Of a stretch of 64,000 bases of DNA, positions 23,953 to 33,347 are shown in pieces. Below the pieces are notes generated by a model. It saw nothing but the letters and a program-made list of their open reading frames with translations, searched no databases and was not told where the DNA came from. This DNA comes from JBHFEI01 sp041928815 (GTDB lineage: Bacteria; Pseudomonadota; Alphaproteobacteria; Rhizobiales; Rhizobiaceae): positions 124,001 through 188,000 of the forward strand of contig NZ_JBHFEI010000001.1 in NCBI RefSeq assembly GCF_041928815.1, written 5' to 3'. Each line of letters begins with the position of its first letter. The stretch's first letter is position 1. The translations under genes and the position numbers were made by a program.

Positions 23953-24759
23953 GTGACCGACGACCCGATCGACCTCTATGCCCGCATCGACCAGAGCCGG
24001 AACGCCGACGACGTCGTCCGCCAGATCGAACTGCTGATCCTCGAGGGGATCCTCGGCGACGGCGACCGCCTGCCGGGGGAGCGCGACCTGTCGCGCCGTT
24101 TCGACGTGTCGCGACCCGTGCTGCGCGAGGCGCTGAAGGAACTGGAGGCGCGCGGCCTGCTCGTCAGCCAGCACGGCGGCGGCACCTTCGTCGCCGACAT
24201 CACCGGGCAGGTGCTGTCGAAGCCGCTGCTGGCGCTGATCGGCCGGCACCGCAAGGCGGCTGCCGACTATCTCGAATTCCGGCGCGAGCTCGAGGGCGTG
24301 ACGGCGGCATTCGCCGCCACGCGCGCCACCGCCTCCGACCGCGCGGCGCTGACTGCCATCATCGCGACGATGCGGCGGGCCCATGAGGAGGGCCGTTTCG
24401 AGGAGGAACTCGATGCCGACATCGCCCTGCACACGGCGATCGGCGAATGCGCCCACAATCTGATGCTGATGCACACGCTGCGCTCCTGCTACCGGCTGAT
24501 GCGCGAAGGGGTGATCTTCCACCGCCGCGTCATCTTCGCCGCGCCTGCCACGGGCAAGGTGCTGCTCGCCCAGCACGAGGCGCTCTACGAGGCGGTGATG
24601 GCCGGCGATGCCGAGGCCGCGCGCGCGGCAGCGCGCGGCCATATCGATTTCATCATCGCGGCGATCGCCGAGGCGGAGCGCTCCGCCGACTGGGACCGCA
24701 TCGCCCAGCTGCGGATGATCCAGCGCGGCCAGGATCCGGCGCGTTCCCGGCCGGCATGA
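23953..24759 (+). CDS. GntR-family (FCD) transcriptional regulator
   Basis: This 268-residue FadR-subfamily regulator has a winged helix (QIELLILEGILGDGDRLPGERDLSRRFDVSRPVLREALKELEARGLL). It also has an FCD ligand domain with the metal-site pattern Asp/His in DADIALHTAIGECAHN, His in AQHEALYEAV and His in ARGHIDFI. Relatives include LldR, GlcC and PdhR, which respond to lactate, glycolate or pyruvate. With glcDEF about 3 kb away, control of hydroxyacid oxidation is possible but not shown. The start is GTG at 23953, and no target gene is adjacent in the same operon. Confidence 0.88.
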   Translation: MTDDPIDLYARIDQSRNADDVVRQIELLILEGILGDGDRLPGERDLSRRFDVSRPVLREALKELEARGLLVSQHGGGTFVADITGQVLSKPLLALIGRHRKAAADYLEFRRELEGVTAAFAATRATASDRAALTAIIATMRRAHEEGRFEEELDADIALHTAIGECAHNLMLMHTLRSCYRLMREGVIFHRRVIFAAPATGKVLLAQHEALYEAVMAGDAEAARAAARGHIDFIIAAIAEAERSADWDRIAQLRMIQRGQDPARSRPA

Positions 24760-24938
24760 CGCTCCTGCGGCGGGATCCGGCGCATTCGTCATCAATTTGT
24801 CGCATCCTTTCCTGATAGAGGATGCGTGGCGTCTTGTGGTGGGCGCCAGACTCACCCTAGCCTTGCAGCAGACATGCATCGTTGCCGATCCGCCCTTCCG
24901 GCAGGCCGGCGGCACATTCAGAGGGATTCCCGACCGAT

Positions 24939-25445
24939 TTGGCTCTTTTCGACCGTATCGCCCACGACATGCAGTTGATGTTCCGCCGCCCGACACGGAT
25001 CCAGTACGGCGCGTTGTGCTACCGCGTGCGCAAGAAGGGCAGCGGCGCGGAGGCGCTTCTGATCACCAGCCGCGACACCGGCCGCTGGGTGATCCCCAAG
25101 GGCTGGCCGATGGACGGCAAGCTCGCCTACCAGGCGGCCGAGCGCGAGGCCTACGAGGAGGCCGGCGTCAAGGGCGAGATCGGCCGCGAGCCGATCGGCG
25201 TCTATACCTATCGCAAGGGCATGGATTTCGGCGTCACGATCAACTGCAAGGTCCAGGTCTATCCGCTGGTCGTCGAGGACATCGCCAAGAATTTTCCGGA
25301 GAAGGACATGCGCCGCTCCGAATGGATGTCCTTCGCCGAGGCGGCGAAGCGCGTCGAGGAACCGCTGCTCAAAACCCTGATCCTGAGCTTTGCCGCCCGG
25401 ATCTCGAGCGCCTACGGCACGCGCGAGGACGACGGCATCGCCTGA
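24939..25445 (+). CDS. NUDIX hydrolase
   Basis: This protein of about 168 residues has the NUDIX box GKLAYQAAEREAYEEAGVKG (G-x5-E-x7-REUxEExGU pattern), preceded by LLITSRDTGRWVIPKGWPM. Relatives of this type hydrolyse diphosphates such as diphosphoinositol- or nucleoside-diphosphate derivatives, so the true substrate is unknown. The start is uncertain. I chose TTG 24939, which gives MALFDRIAHDMQLMFRRP, the beginning I recall for rhizobial relatives. An ATG at 24969 or a TTG at 24882 are alternatives. It is followed 192 bases later by the phosphate transporter gene. Confidence 0.85.
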   Translation: MALFDRIAHDMQLMFRRPTRIQYGALCYRVRKKGSGAEALLITSRDTGRWVIPKGWPMDGKLAYQAAEREAYEEAGVKGEIGREPIGVYTYRKGMDFGVTINCKVQVYPLVVEDIAKNFPEKDMRRSEWMSFAEAAKRVEEPLLKTLILSFAARISSAYGTREDDGIA

Positions 25446-25637
25446 CGGGCGCATGCCGGCGATGCCGCGGTCGTTGCACTGCGGCGCGCGCAACCGGCCC
25501 GCGCGGTCAAATCGCACGATCGGCTCGCCCTTTTCTTTCAGGCGATTCCGTCGGCGGCGAAAATGCTGTAGGACGGAAACGATCGCGCCGGCGCCCGCCG
25601 GTGCATTCCCTTCAGAATCGGCGGGAGAGACCGAGAC

Positions 25638-27152
25638 ATGCCGAAGACGGGCATGGGCGAAACCGGCATGCGCCTTGAAAAGCCGACGCTCGACAAGGAT
25701 CTCGACAAGGTGAGCCTTGCCGAGGAGATGACGCTGCAGACGATGCGGCCGGTCGCCGGCCTCGGCGCCGGGCTCGTGTTCCTCGTCCTCAGCGTCGCCT
25801 TCGCCGCCAGCGCCTTCACCGGCACGTCGGGCCTCGCCGTCATCCTTGCCGGCGCGGCGCTCGCCGCCTACATGGCGATGAACATCGGCGCCAACGACGT
25901 GACCAACAATGTCGGCGCCGCCGTCGGCGCCAAGGCGATGACGCTCGGCACGGCGCTTGCCATTGCGGCCGTCTGCGAGATCGCTGGCGCGCTGATCGCC
26001 GGCGGGGCCGTGGTCGAACGCGTCGGCTTCGAGATCGTCGACGCGGCGGCGATGCCGGACGGCGACGCGATGGTGCGCGTGATGCTCGCGGCGCTGCTGT
26101 CCTCGGCCGTCTGGATCAACATCGCCACCTATGCCAACGCGCCGGTCTCGACCACCCATTCGATCGTCGGCGGCATCCTCGGCGCCGGCTTGCTCGCCGG
26201 CGGGCCGCAGGCGGTGAACTGGCTGACGCTGTCGGGCATCACGCTGAGCTGGATGGTGTCGCCGCTTCTCGGCGGCGGCATCGCCGCGCTGATCCTGTTC
26301 TTCGTCAAGGAAACCATCATCTACCGCGACGACAAGATCGCGGCCGCGCGGCGCTGGATGCCGGTGCTGATCGCGGCGATGGCGGGCTGTTTCGCCGCCT
26401 TCCTCGCCGCGGCCGGCATTCCCGGCCTGTTCGACCTGTCGCTGACCGCAGGGCTCTTCGTCGGTGCCGCCACCGCGCTCGTCTTCTATCTCGGCAGCCG
26501 CGATCATATCCGGCGCCAGTCGGAAGGCTTCACCAATCGCAACCAGGACCTGCGCAAGCTCTTCCGCCTGCCGCTGATCGGCGCGGCGGGCCTCCTCTCC
26601 TTCGCGCATGGCGCCAACGACGTCTCGAACGCGATCGGGCCGCTGTCGGCCATCGTCGTTACCGTCGGCGGCAACGGCGGCGCCGGCGCGATCCCGGCCT
26701 GGGTGATGCTGATCGGCGCCTTCGGCATTTCCGTCGGCCTCCTGCTCTTCGGGCCGCGGCTGATCCGCATCGTCGGCCAGGAGATCACCCGCCTCAATCC
26801 GATGCGCGCCTTCTGCGTCGCGCTCTCCACCGCGGCGACCGTGATCGTCGCCTCGATGCTCGGCATCCCGATCAGTTCGACCCACACCGCCGTCGGCGCC
26901 GTGTTCGGCGTCGGCCTGTTCCGCGAATGGTACACGCGCAATTCCCGGCGCCGGCGCGACTATATCCGCCGCCGGACCGGCCATGTCCATTTCATGGAGG
27001 CCGACGAGACCAACACCGAGGAGGCGCAGCGCCGCCGCCTCGTGCGCCGCTCGCACTTGCTGACGATCGGGGCCGCCTGGGTGGTGACCCTTCCGGTCGC
27101 GGCCCTGCTGTCGGCCCTCATCTTCCTCGCCCTCGGCCTCGTCCTGCCCTGA
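25638..27152 (+). CDS. pit: PiT-family inorganic phosphate transporter
   Basis: This 504-residue membrane protein is of the PiT/PHO4 family, which imports phosphate (as a metal-phosphate complex) driven by proton or sodium symport. The two inverted signature repeats are present: MNIGANDVTNNVGAAVGAKAM near residue 77 and FAHGANDVSNAIGPLSAIV near residue 328. The motifs APVSTTHSIVGGI and IPISSTHTAVGAVFGVG are also there. A cytosolic basic segment (NSRRRRDYIRRRTGHVHFMEADETN) precedes the last membrane helix. The N-terminal cytoplasmic extension of about 40 residues is typical of the longer rhizobial forms. Confidence 0.93.
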   Translation: MPKTGMGETGMRLEKPTLDKDLDKVSLAEEMTLQTMRPVAGLGAGLVFLVLSVAFAASAFTGTSGLAVILAGAALAAYMAMNIGANDVTNNVGAAVGAKAMTLGTALAIAAVCEIAGALIAGGAVVERVGFEIVDAAAMPDGDAMVRVMLAALLSSAVWINIATYANAPVSTTHSIVGGILGAGLLAGGPQAVNWLTLSGITLSWMVSPLLGGGIAALILFFVKETIIYRDDKIAAARRWMPVLIAAMAGCFAAFLAAAGIPGLFDLSLTAGLFVGAATALVFYLGSRDHIRRQSEGFTNRNQDLRKLFRLPLIGAAGLLSFAHGANDVSNAIGPLSAIVVTVGGNGGAGAIPAWVMLIGAFGISVGLLLFGPRLIRIVGQEITRLNPMRAFCVALSTAATVIVASMLGIPISSTHTAVGAVFGVGLFREWYTRNSRRRRDYIRRRTGHVHFMEADETNTEEAQRRRLVRRSHLLTIGAAWVVTLPVAALLSALIFLALGLVLP

Positions 27153-27163
27153 AGGTCCTCCCC

Positions 27164-27901
27164 ATGCGCGCCAATTTCCGCCTGCAGCGCCTGTTCGTCG
27201 AAACGCCGCTCTTTCCCGCCGCCGTCCACGAGGCGGACCGCGACCAGTTCAACTATCTCGCCAACGTGCTGCGCATGGAGGACGGCGCGCCGATCCTCGT
27301 CTTCAACGGCCGCGACGGCGAATGGCGGGCGGAGCTGCGCTTTTCGACGCGCAAGAAGCTCACCCTCGTCGCGGTCGAACAGACGCGGCCGCAGCCGCAG
27401 TCCTGCGACCTCCACTATCTCTTCGCGCCCTTGAAGACCGGCCGGCTCGACTATCTGGTGCAGAAGGCGGTGGAGATGGGGGCGGGCCTGTTGCAGCCGG
27501 TGATGACGCGGCACGTCCAGGGGCGGCTCGGCAGCCTCGACCGGCTGCGCGCCAACGTCGTCGAGGCCGCCGAGCAATGCGGTATCCTGTCGATCCCCGG
27601 CGTCGAGGAGCCGGTCGGCCTCGCCGATCTGCTGTCCGGATGGGACCGGAGCCGCCGGATCATCTATTGCGACGAGGGCGACGCGGGGCAGAACCCGCTG
27701 CCGCGCCTTTCCGCGATCACGGAAACCCGGCATGCGCTGCTCGTCGGGCCCGAGGGCGGCTTTTCCGAGGAGGAGCGCGGCCTGCTGCGCAGCCTCGACT
27801 TCGTCACCGCCATCCCGCTCGGCCCCCGGATCCTGCGGGCCGACACCGCCGCCGTCGCGGCCCTTGCCGTCATCCAGGCGACGATCGGCGACTGGCGCTG
27901 A
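27164..27901 (+). CDS. rsmE: 16S rRNA m3U1498 methyltransferase
   Basis: This 245-residue SPOUT methyltransferase methylates U1498 of 16S rRNA. It begins with a PUA-like domain (FRLQRLFVE to WRAELRFSTRKK). The trefoil-knot SAM site follows: LFAPLKTGRLDYLVQKAVEMGAG, VVEAAEQCGILSIP, HALLVGPEGGFSEEE and the C-terminal PLGPRILRADTAAVAALAV. It starts 12 bases after the pit stop. It is followed by gshA, a gene pair I recall as common in rhizobia. Confidence 0.95.
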   Translation: MRANFRLQRLFVETPLFPAAVHEADRDQFNYLANVLRMEDGAPILVFNGRDGEWRAELRFSTRKKLTLVAVEQTRPQPQSCDLHYLFAPLKTGRLDYLVQKAVEMGAGLLQPVMTRHVQGRLGSLDRLRANVVEAAEQCGILSIPGVEEPVGLADLLSGWDRSRRIIYCDEGDAGQNPLPRLSAITETRHALLVGPEGGFSEEERGLLRSLDFVTAIPLGPRILRADTAAVAALAVIQATIGDWR

Positions 27902-28041
27902 GCGGGCCGCGACGTCCTGCGCGACGGCACAGGTTTTTTGAACCGACTTTGAAAGAATTTTGCTTGCACGCGCCCCTGATCCGGTCCAAGCACCATGCCG
28001 ACCGGCTGCGATCAGAGCCCACCGAAGACGAAGAAGACACC

Positions 28042-29415
28042 ATGGCCCGCGACACCACAGATGAGACACCGGTCACGTCGGCAGCCGAGCTTTCGGCCTA
28101 TCTCGCCTCGGGATCGAAGCCGGAAAGCGCCTTCCGCATCGGCACCGAGCACGAGAAATTCGCCTTCTTCAAGGCCGACGACACGCCCGTTCCCTATTTC
28201 GGCGAGGCGAGCATCTCGGCGCTGCTCGCCGGTATGGCGCAACGCTGCGGCTGGGAGCCGATCGTCGACGCCGGCAACGTCATCGGCCTGGCCGAACCCT
28301 CCGGGATGGGGGCGATCTCGCTCGAGCCCGGCGGCCAGTTCGAGCTCTCCGGCGCGCCGCTCGAGACGCTGCACGACACCTGTCGCGAATCGAACCAGCA
28401 TCTCGCGGTGCTGCGAGAGATCGCCGAGCCGCTCGGCATCCGCTTTCTCGGGCTGGGCGGCAGCCCGAAATGGACGCTCGCCGAGACCCCGCGCATGCCG
28501 AAATCGCGCTACGACATCATGAGCCGCTACATGCCGAAGGTCGGCACGAAGGGCCTCGACATGATGTACCGCACCTGCACGATCCAGGTGAACCTCGACT
28601 TCTCCTCGGAAGAGGACATGCGGAGGAAGATGCTGGTGTCGATGAAGCTGCAGTCGCTCGCGACCGCGCTCTTCGCCAGCTCTCCCTTCACCGACGGCCG
28701 GCCGAACGGGCTGAAATCCTGGCGCGGCGACATCTGGCGCGACACCGACAACAACCGCGCCGGCCTGCTTCCCGGCGCCTTCGCCCCGGATTTCGGCTTC
28801 GACGCCTATGTCGAATGGGCGCTCGACGTGCCGATGTATTTCGTCGTGCGCGACGGGCGCTACCATGACTGTACCCATGTGACCTTCCGGCAGTTCATGA
28901 ATGGAGCGCTGAAGGGTGAGCTTGCCGACTGGGCGCCGACGCTCGGCGACTGGACTAACCATCTCTCGACGCTCTTCCCCGACGTGCGGCTGAAGCGCTT
29001 CCTCGAGATGCGCGGCGCCGACGGGGGGCCCTGGCGGCGCATCTGCGCGCTGCCGGCCTTCTGGGTCGGCCTTCTCTACGACGGCGAGGCGCTCGCCGCC
29101 GCCGACGCGTTCACCCGCGACTGGAGCCTTGCCGACGTGCAGGCGCTGCGCGACGCCGTGCCCGCCGCCGGCCTTTCGGCCACGATCCGCGGCCGGGGCC
29201 TACGCGACGTCGCCCGCGAGATCCTCGCCATCGCGCGCGCCGGCCTCGTGCGGCGCAACCGGCTGAACGGCGAGGGCGTGGACGAGAGCCATTTCCTCGG
29301 CCCCCTCGACGAGGTCGTCGCCAGGGGCGCGACGCTCGCCGACGAGATGCTGTCGCTCTATCACGGGCGCTGGAACGGCAGCGTCGATCCGGTTTTCGCC
29401 GAATACCAGTACTGA
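28042..29415 (+). CDS. gshA: glutamate-cysteine ligase (GCS2 type)
   Basis: This 457-residue enzyme catalyses the first step of glutathione synthesis. It belongs to the plant/alphaproteobacterial GCS2 group, seen in FRIGTEHEKFAFF, AISLEPGGQFELSGAPLETLHDTC, GGSPKWTLAETPRMPKSRYDIM, MMYRTCTIQVNLDFSSEEDM and SLYHGRWNGSVDPVFAEYQY at the C-terminus. The ATG follows CGAAGACGAAGAAGACACC. The gene lies 140 bases after rsmE and ends in a T-rich terminator. Glutathione made here would serve the GST and GFA genes elsewhere in the window. Confidence 0.96.
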   Translation: MARDTTDETPVTSAAELSAYLASGSKPESAFRIGTEHEKFAFFKADDTPVPYFGEASISALLAGMAQRCGWEPIVDAGNVIGLAEPSGMGAISLEPGGQFELSGAPLETLHDTCRESNQHLAVLREIAEPLGIRFLGLGGSPKWTLAETPRMPKSRYDIMSRYMPKVGTKGLDMMYRTCTIQVNLDFSSEEDMRRKMLVSMKLQSLATALFASSPFTDGRPNGLKSWRGDIWRDTDNNRAGLLPGAFAPDFGFDAYVEWALDVPMYFVVRDGRYHDCTHVTFRQFMNGALKGELADWAPTLGDWTNHLSTLFPDVRLKRFLEMRGADGGPWRRICALPAFWVGLLYDGEALAAADAFTRDWSLADVQALRDAVPAAGLSATIRGRGLRDVAREILAIARAGLVRRNRLNGEGVDESHFLGPLDEVVARGATLADEMLSLYHGRWNGSVDPVFAEYQY

Positions 29416-29441
29416 GGCGTAAAGCCCGGCCAAAGTCGGAC

Positions 29442-29479
29442 GGCAAAGCGGAGAAAACCGGTTTGCCTTTGTTTTTTTT
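29442..29479 (+). terminator. intrinsic terminator of gshA
   Basis: A 10-bp stem with one mismatch (GGCAAAGCGG against CCGGTTTGCC) is followed by a run of T interrupted by one G. It begins 26 bases after the gshA stop. Confidence 0.9.
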
Positions 29480-29527
29480 CGCCTATAGTGCGTCTCGACC
29501 GCCCCGCCGAGGAGGAGAGACAAGGCC

Positions 29528-30361
29528 ATGCTTCCGCTGTTCGAGATGATGATGAAGGCGCAGAACGGCGAGGCGATGGGCGTGCTCGCCCGCCAGTTCG
29601 GCCTGGCGCAGGAGCAGATGGCGAGCGCGACCGCGGCGCTGATGCCCGCCTTCTCCGCCGCCTTCAAGCGCAATGCGACGAACCCTTACGATTTCGGCGC
29701 GCTGCTGCAGGCGATGGCGAGCGGCAACCACGTCCGCTACTTCGAGGACCTGCGCGAGGCCTTCACGCCGCAGGGCATGGCCGACGGCAACGGCATCCTC
29801 GGCCAGCTCTTCGGCTCGAAGGAGGTGTCGCGGGCGATCGCCGCCCAGGCGGCGCAGATGACCGGCATCGGCCAGGAAATCTACAAGCAGATGCTGCCGG
29901 TGATGGCGAGCTCGATCATGGGCGGCCTGTTCAAGCAGATGACCGGCGAAATCGCGCAGAAACCCTTCGATGCGGCGGCGATGTTCTCCCAGTCGCCGAT
30001 GGCCGCCTGGATGAAGCCGTGGATGGACGCCGCCGGCGACACCACGTCGAAGCCGGCAGCGCCCCCCTTCGAGAACCCGTTCCTGCAGGCGATGCAGTTC
30101 GCGATGAAGCCGCAGGACGCGGCCGCCAAGGCGCCGACGCCGGCCGATCTTTTCTCCGCCAATCCCTTCTTCAAGGCCTTCGGCGAGATGATGCGCGGAC
30201 CGGCCGCCCTCAAGGAAGAGGCGAAGGTCGAGGAGACGTCTCCGGCCTCGCAGTTCGCCGCCATGATGTCGAGCATGTTCGAAAGCGGCATCGAGGCGCA
30301 GAAGGAATACCAGAAGGCGATCGACGGCCTGATCGGGACCTATTCCGGCAGGAAGGCATAA
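29528..30361 (+). CDS. DUF937 domain protein
   Basis: This 277-residue protein is rich in Met, Ala, Gln and Phe. It has an N-terminal DUF937-like helical region (VLARQFGLAQEQMASATAALMPAFSAAFKRN), then repeated hydrophobic helices interspersed with Pro/Ala linkers such as KPQDAAAKAPTPADLF. There is no signal peptide and no membrane helix of normal length. An excellent ribosome-binding site (GGAGGAGAGA) precedes the ATG. DUF937 proteins have no known activity. The ordering after gshA is familiar in rhizobia. Confidence 0.75.
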   Translation: MLPLFEMMMKAQNGEAMGVLARQFGLAQEQMASATAALMPAFSAAFKRNATNPYDFGALLQAMASGNHVRYFEDLREAFTPQGMADGNGILGQLFGSKEVSRAIAAQAAQMTGIGQEIYKQMLPVMASSIMGGLFKQMTGEIAQKPFDAAAMFSQSPMAAWMKPWMDAAGDTTSKPAAPPFENPFLQAMQFAMKPQDAAAKAPTPADLFSANPFFKAFGEMMRGPAALKEEAKVEETSPASQFAAMMSSMFESGIEAQKEYQKAIDGLIGTYSGRKA

Positions 30362-30362
30362 T

Positions 30363-30397
30363 AAAAATGCCCGGCAGAGGAAACCTCGCGCCGGGCA
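30363..30397 (-). terminator. terminator for the DUF1127 gene
   Basis: A hairpin (TGCCCGGC/GCCGGGCA with an inner GAGG/CCTC pairing) is followed on the minus strand by TTTTTATTAT. It lies about 80 bases beyond the DUF1127 stop and directly after the convergent DUF937 gene, so it may act in both directions, with a T run only for the minus strand. Confidence 0.75.
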
Positions 30398-30476
30398 AGC
30401 GGCAGGGCCAGTTGGCTTGGCGACCCTGCGGGGAAGCAGAGAGCGCGCGACGGATCCCTTCGGACCCGCCGATCGC

Positions 30477-30767
30477 TCAGACGGACCTGCGGTAGAAGGC
30501 CTGCGCCCGCGACCGTGCCGCGCGCGTCAGATGGGCGGAGGGATCCTCGAAGAAGGCCGATGTCAGCGCGCCGTCGACATCGGCGCGGCTGAGGCCGATG
30601 TCGAGGAGCTGCGCATCGGTCAGGTCGCCAAGACCGCCGATGGCGCGTCGGTTGAGGAGCGCGCGAAGCAGCGTTTTCATGCGCCCGGTCCAGCCCGTGA
30701 GGCGGAACGCGGCATTCGCTCCGCCGTTTCCAAAGCCCGTGGCGAGGGTCTGTCCGGGGGTACGCAT
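30477..30767 (-). CDS. DUF1127 small protein
   Basis: This 96-residue protein carries a C-terminal DUF1127-like segment: LNRRAIGGLGDLTDAQLLDIGLSRADVDGAL, where R-x-x-x-x-L-x-x-L-(T/S)D-x-x-L-x-DIGL-x-R is the signature. The N-terminus (MRTPGQTLATGFGNGG) is variable, and a basic C-terminal tail (RAARSRAQAFYRRS) follows. The start was chosen for AAGGAGA 9 bases upstream. Some DUF1127 proteins bind RNA and affect phosphate or small-RNA turnover in Agrobacterium and Rhodobacter. It is divergent from a LysR gene. Confidence 0.85.
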   Translation of the reverse strand: MRTPGQTLATGFGNGGANAAFRLTGWTGRMKTLLRALLNRRAIGGLGDLTDAQLLDIGLSRADVDGALTSAFFEDPSAHLTRAARSRAQAFYRRSV

Positions 30768-31023
30768 GGTCGTCGATCTCCTTTTGACCACAGCAAGGCC
30801 GGCTCCCGGACGCGGGAGGTCATGCGCCGGAGCGGGCCGAACCAAAAATGTGAACGCATGGGCGACATCCCGCACCGGCCGTCGAGAGGGCCGGTGGCAT
30901 GGCGGTTCAGGTCGCCAGCCGAAGCGGAATGCCGTTTTGCAAGACCTCAATCGCAAATCCGTATTGATCAGTCCAACGAATGTTTCTAATAATATCCATC
31001 ACGTTGTCTTATAGGTTAACCCC

Positions 31024-31974
31024 ATGTCCGCGCCCCTCGACATCGACCAGCTGCAGACCTTCGTCGCCATCGCCGACACCGGCAGTTTCACCCGCGCGGC
31101 CGAGCGGGTGTTCAAGACGCAATCGGCGGTGTCGATGCAGATGCGGCGCCTGGAGGAGCGGATCGGCAAGGCGCTGTTCGCCAAGGACGGCCGCGGCAAC
31201 CGGCTGACGCCGGAGGGCGACAAGCTCTTGAATTTCGCCCGGCGGATGATCCGGCTGAACAACGAGGCGATCGCCTCCTTCGACGACAACCGGCTGGAGG
31301 GGACGCTGCGGATCGGCACGCCGGACGACTATGCCGACCGCTACATGCCGGAAATCATCGACCGTTTCGCGAAAAGCCATCCGAATGTCGAGCTTTACAT
31401 CGTCTGCGAACCCTCGGTCGACCTCGCCGAGAAGATGGCGAAGGGCGATCTCGACATCGCGCTCGTCACCCACAATCCGCGGGTGCGCACCTCCGACGTC
31501 GTGCGCACCGAGCCGCTCTGCTGGGTCGGCTCGATCAACCACCCGCTGCCGGAAAACGCGCCGGTGCCGCTCGCCGTCGGCCGCCACGACTGCCAGTGGC
31601 GCCAGGCGGCCTGCGCCGCCCTCGACGCGATCGGGCGCGACTATCAGATCCTGTTCACCAGCTGGTCATCGACGGTGATCGCGGCGGCGGTGCTGGCCGG
31701 CATGGCGGTCTCGACCATGCCGGAATCGGCGCTGCGCTCCGGCATGAAGGTGCTGACCCAGGCGGACGGCTTTCCGGCGCTGGCGCCGATCCAGATCGGC
31801 ATCATGAAGCGTCCGGGCCTGTCGCCGTCGCTCTCGACCGCGATCACCAACCACATCACCGCCTGCCTCGACAACATCACGCCCGTCGCCAAGGCCGACG
31901 ACCTCGACGGCGACCTGAAGAACGTCTCGCGCTTTCCGCGGCTGCGCCAGAGCCACATGCTGCCGAGCTGGTAG
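31024..31974 (+). CDS. LysR-family regulator, LrhA/HexA-like
   Basis: This 316-residue protein has a winged helix LDIDQLQTFVAIADTGSFTRAAERVFKTQSAVSMQMRRLEERIG and an effector domain beginning GTLRIGTPDDYADRYMPEIIDRF. LRIG-x-PDDYA is typical of the LrhA/HexA/PecT subgroup, which controls motility, surface and stress functions in enterobacteria. It is divergent from the DUF1127 gene across 256 bases and may control it. No metabolic operon is adjacent that would identify its ligand. Confidence 0.87.
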   Translation: MSAPLDIDQLQTFVAIADTGSFTRAAERVFKTQSAVSMQMRRLEERIGKALFAKDGRGNRLTPEGDKLLNFARRMIRLNNEAIASFDDNRLEGTLRIGTPDDYADRYMPEIIDRFAKSHPNVELYIVCEPSVDLAEKMAKGDLDIALVTHNPRVRTSDVVRTEPLCWVGSINHPLPENAPVPLAVGRHDCQWRQAACAALDAIGRDYQILFTSWSSTVIAAAVLAGMAVSTMPESALRSGMKVLTQADGFPALAPIQIGIMKRPGLSPSLSTAITNHITACLDNITPVAKADDLDGDLKNVSRFPRLRQSHMLPSW

Positions 31975-32296
31975 GAAAGACCGCCGCCGGCGATAAAAAG
32001 GGGACGCGCTCCGACCGGAACCCGCCCCCTCAAATCACCATGCAATGTGTTGCGCGCCGCAGGCGGCTTTGCCTTGAATAATCCTGATGAAAAAGGCTCT
32101 CGTTATCGGATGTCGCCATCCTAGCGCCTTTTTTCCTCCCGCCCAAGTTGAATTGCTTCGGGACAGCATCCGGGATGGCAATGAATCTTCGTTAAGGTTA
32201 ATGCACTCGGCGGAACGGCCATGGCTGGAATGCAAGGCGGCCCTGTCGATCATTCCGTCTTGCCGCCGACAGGGATTCTGATAATTTTTTCGGATC
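31975..32296. other. intergenic region upstream of oxyR
   Basis: These 322 bases lie between two same-strand regulator genes. A hairpin (GGGG...CCCC) near 31998-32030 is followed by T only on the minus strand, where no gene ends. The rest is moderately AT-rich and should contain the oxyR promoter. A 64-codon open frame at 32087-32281 has no recognisable product. Confidence 0.5.
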
Positions 32297-33292
32297 ATGC
32301 TGACCCTTCGCCAGATCCGCTATTTCGACGCTCTGGCCACCACGCGCCATTTCGGCCGGGCGGCCGCCCTTGTCAGCGTCAGCCAGCCGGCGTTGTCGAC
32401 CCAGATCATGGAAATGGAGGAGCATCTCGGCACGCGCCTCGTCGAACGCAACCGGAGCGGCGCGCTTCTGACCGAGAAGGGCGAAAGCGTGCATGCGCAG
32501 ATCAAGGTCATCCTCGCCTGCATCGACCATCTGGAGCAGTCGGCGCGCAGCGAGCGCGGCACGCTGACCGGCACGGTGCGGATCGGCATCATCCCAACCC
32601 TCGCACCCTATCTCGTCCCGACTCTCGTGCCGAAGCTGCGATCGGCCTATCCGGAGATCGACATCGAACTGCGCGAGACGCTGACCGACCGTCTGGTCGC
32701 CGATCTCCTCGACGGCAGGCTCGATGCGATCGTCGTCGCCCTGCCGGTCGAGGCCGAGGGGACGCAGGCGCAACCCCTCTTCTCCGACCGCTTCTTCATG
32801 GCGATGGCGGACAATGACCGGCAGGTGCTGATGTCGCCGCTGACCGAGGACCAGGTCGACGTCGAGCGGCTGCTGCTGCTCGAGGAGGGCCACTGCCTGC
32901 GCGACCAGGCGCTGGCCGTCTGCTCGACGGTCGGGCGGCGCAGCCTCGTCAATTTCGGCGCCACCTCGATGGCGACGCTGCTGCAGATGGTGTCGCACGG
33001 CATGGGCATGACGCTGATCCCGGAGATCGCGGTGCCGACGGAGGCGGCCCGCAACGCGCTGCGCATCGTCCCCTTCGCCGAGCCGCAGCCGGCCCGCGAG
33101 ATCGGCCTCGTCTGGCGGCGCTCGAGTTCCCGCCGCGACGACATGGCGGCCCTAGCCGATGCCATCGTCGCCAGCCGGCGGGATATCGAGGCCTTGGTCG
33201 GCTCCCCGCCGCCGCAACTGGCGACAGGGAGCCTGTCCGGCCGAGGCGGGACCGCGTCGGCAACGGAGGATGGCGGAGGGTCGGCCGGATAG
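32297..33292 (+). CDS. oxyR: hydrogen-peroxide regulator OxyR
   Basis: This 331-residue LysR-family peroxide sensor has the winged helix LRQIRYFDALATTRHFGRAAALVSVSQPALSTQI. The redox motif LLLLEEGHCLRDQALAVC has the two conserved cysteines in the E. coli OxyR arrangement (GHC-LRDQA-x5-C), which form the sensing disulfide. FGATSMATLLQMVSHGMGMTLIPE is also typical. A C-terminal tail of about 30 residues, rich in Gly, Ser and Pro, extends past the usual end. No catalase or ahpC gene lies next to it, unlike many alphaproteobacteria. Confidence 0.93.
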   Translation: MLTLRQIRYFDALATTRHFGRAAALVSVSQPALSTQIMEMEEHLGTRLVERNRSGALLTEKGESVHAQIKVILACIDHLEQSARSERGTLTGTVRIGIIPTLAPYLVPTLVPKLRSAYPEIDIELRETLTDRLVADLLDGRLDAIVVALPVEAEGTQAQPLFSDRFFMAMADNDRQVLMSPLTEDQVDVERLLLLEEGHCLRDQALAVCSTVGRRSLVNFGATSMATLLQMVSHGMGMTLIPEIAVPTEAARNALRIVPFAEPQPAREIGLVWRRSSSRRDDMAALADAIVASRRDIEALVGSPPPQLATGSLSGRGGTASATEDGGGSAG

Positions 33293-33347
33293 GGCGCGTC
33301 CGGCGGTGACCCCAGGCTTCGCCGGACAGGCCCTGGCGGCCGTCAGC

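Noticed and set aside
32087..32281. 64-codon frame upstream of oxyR
   Set aside because: No ribosome-binding site, no recognisable domain, and it overlaps the region expected to hold the oxyR promoter.
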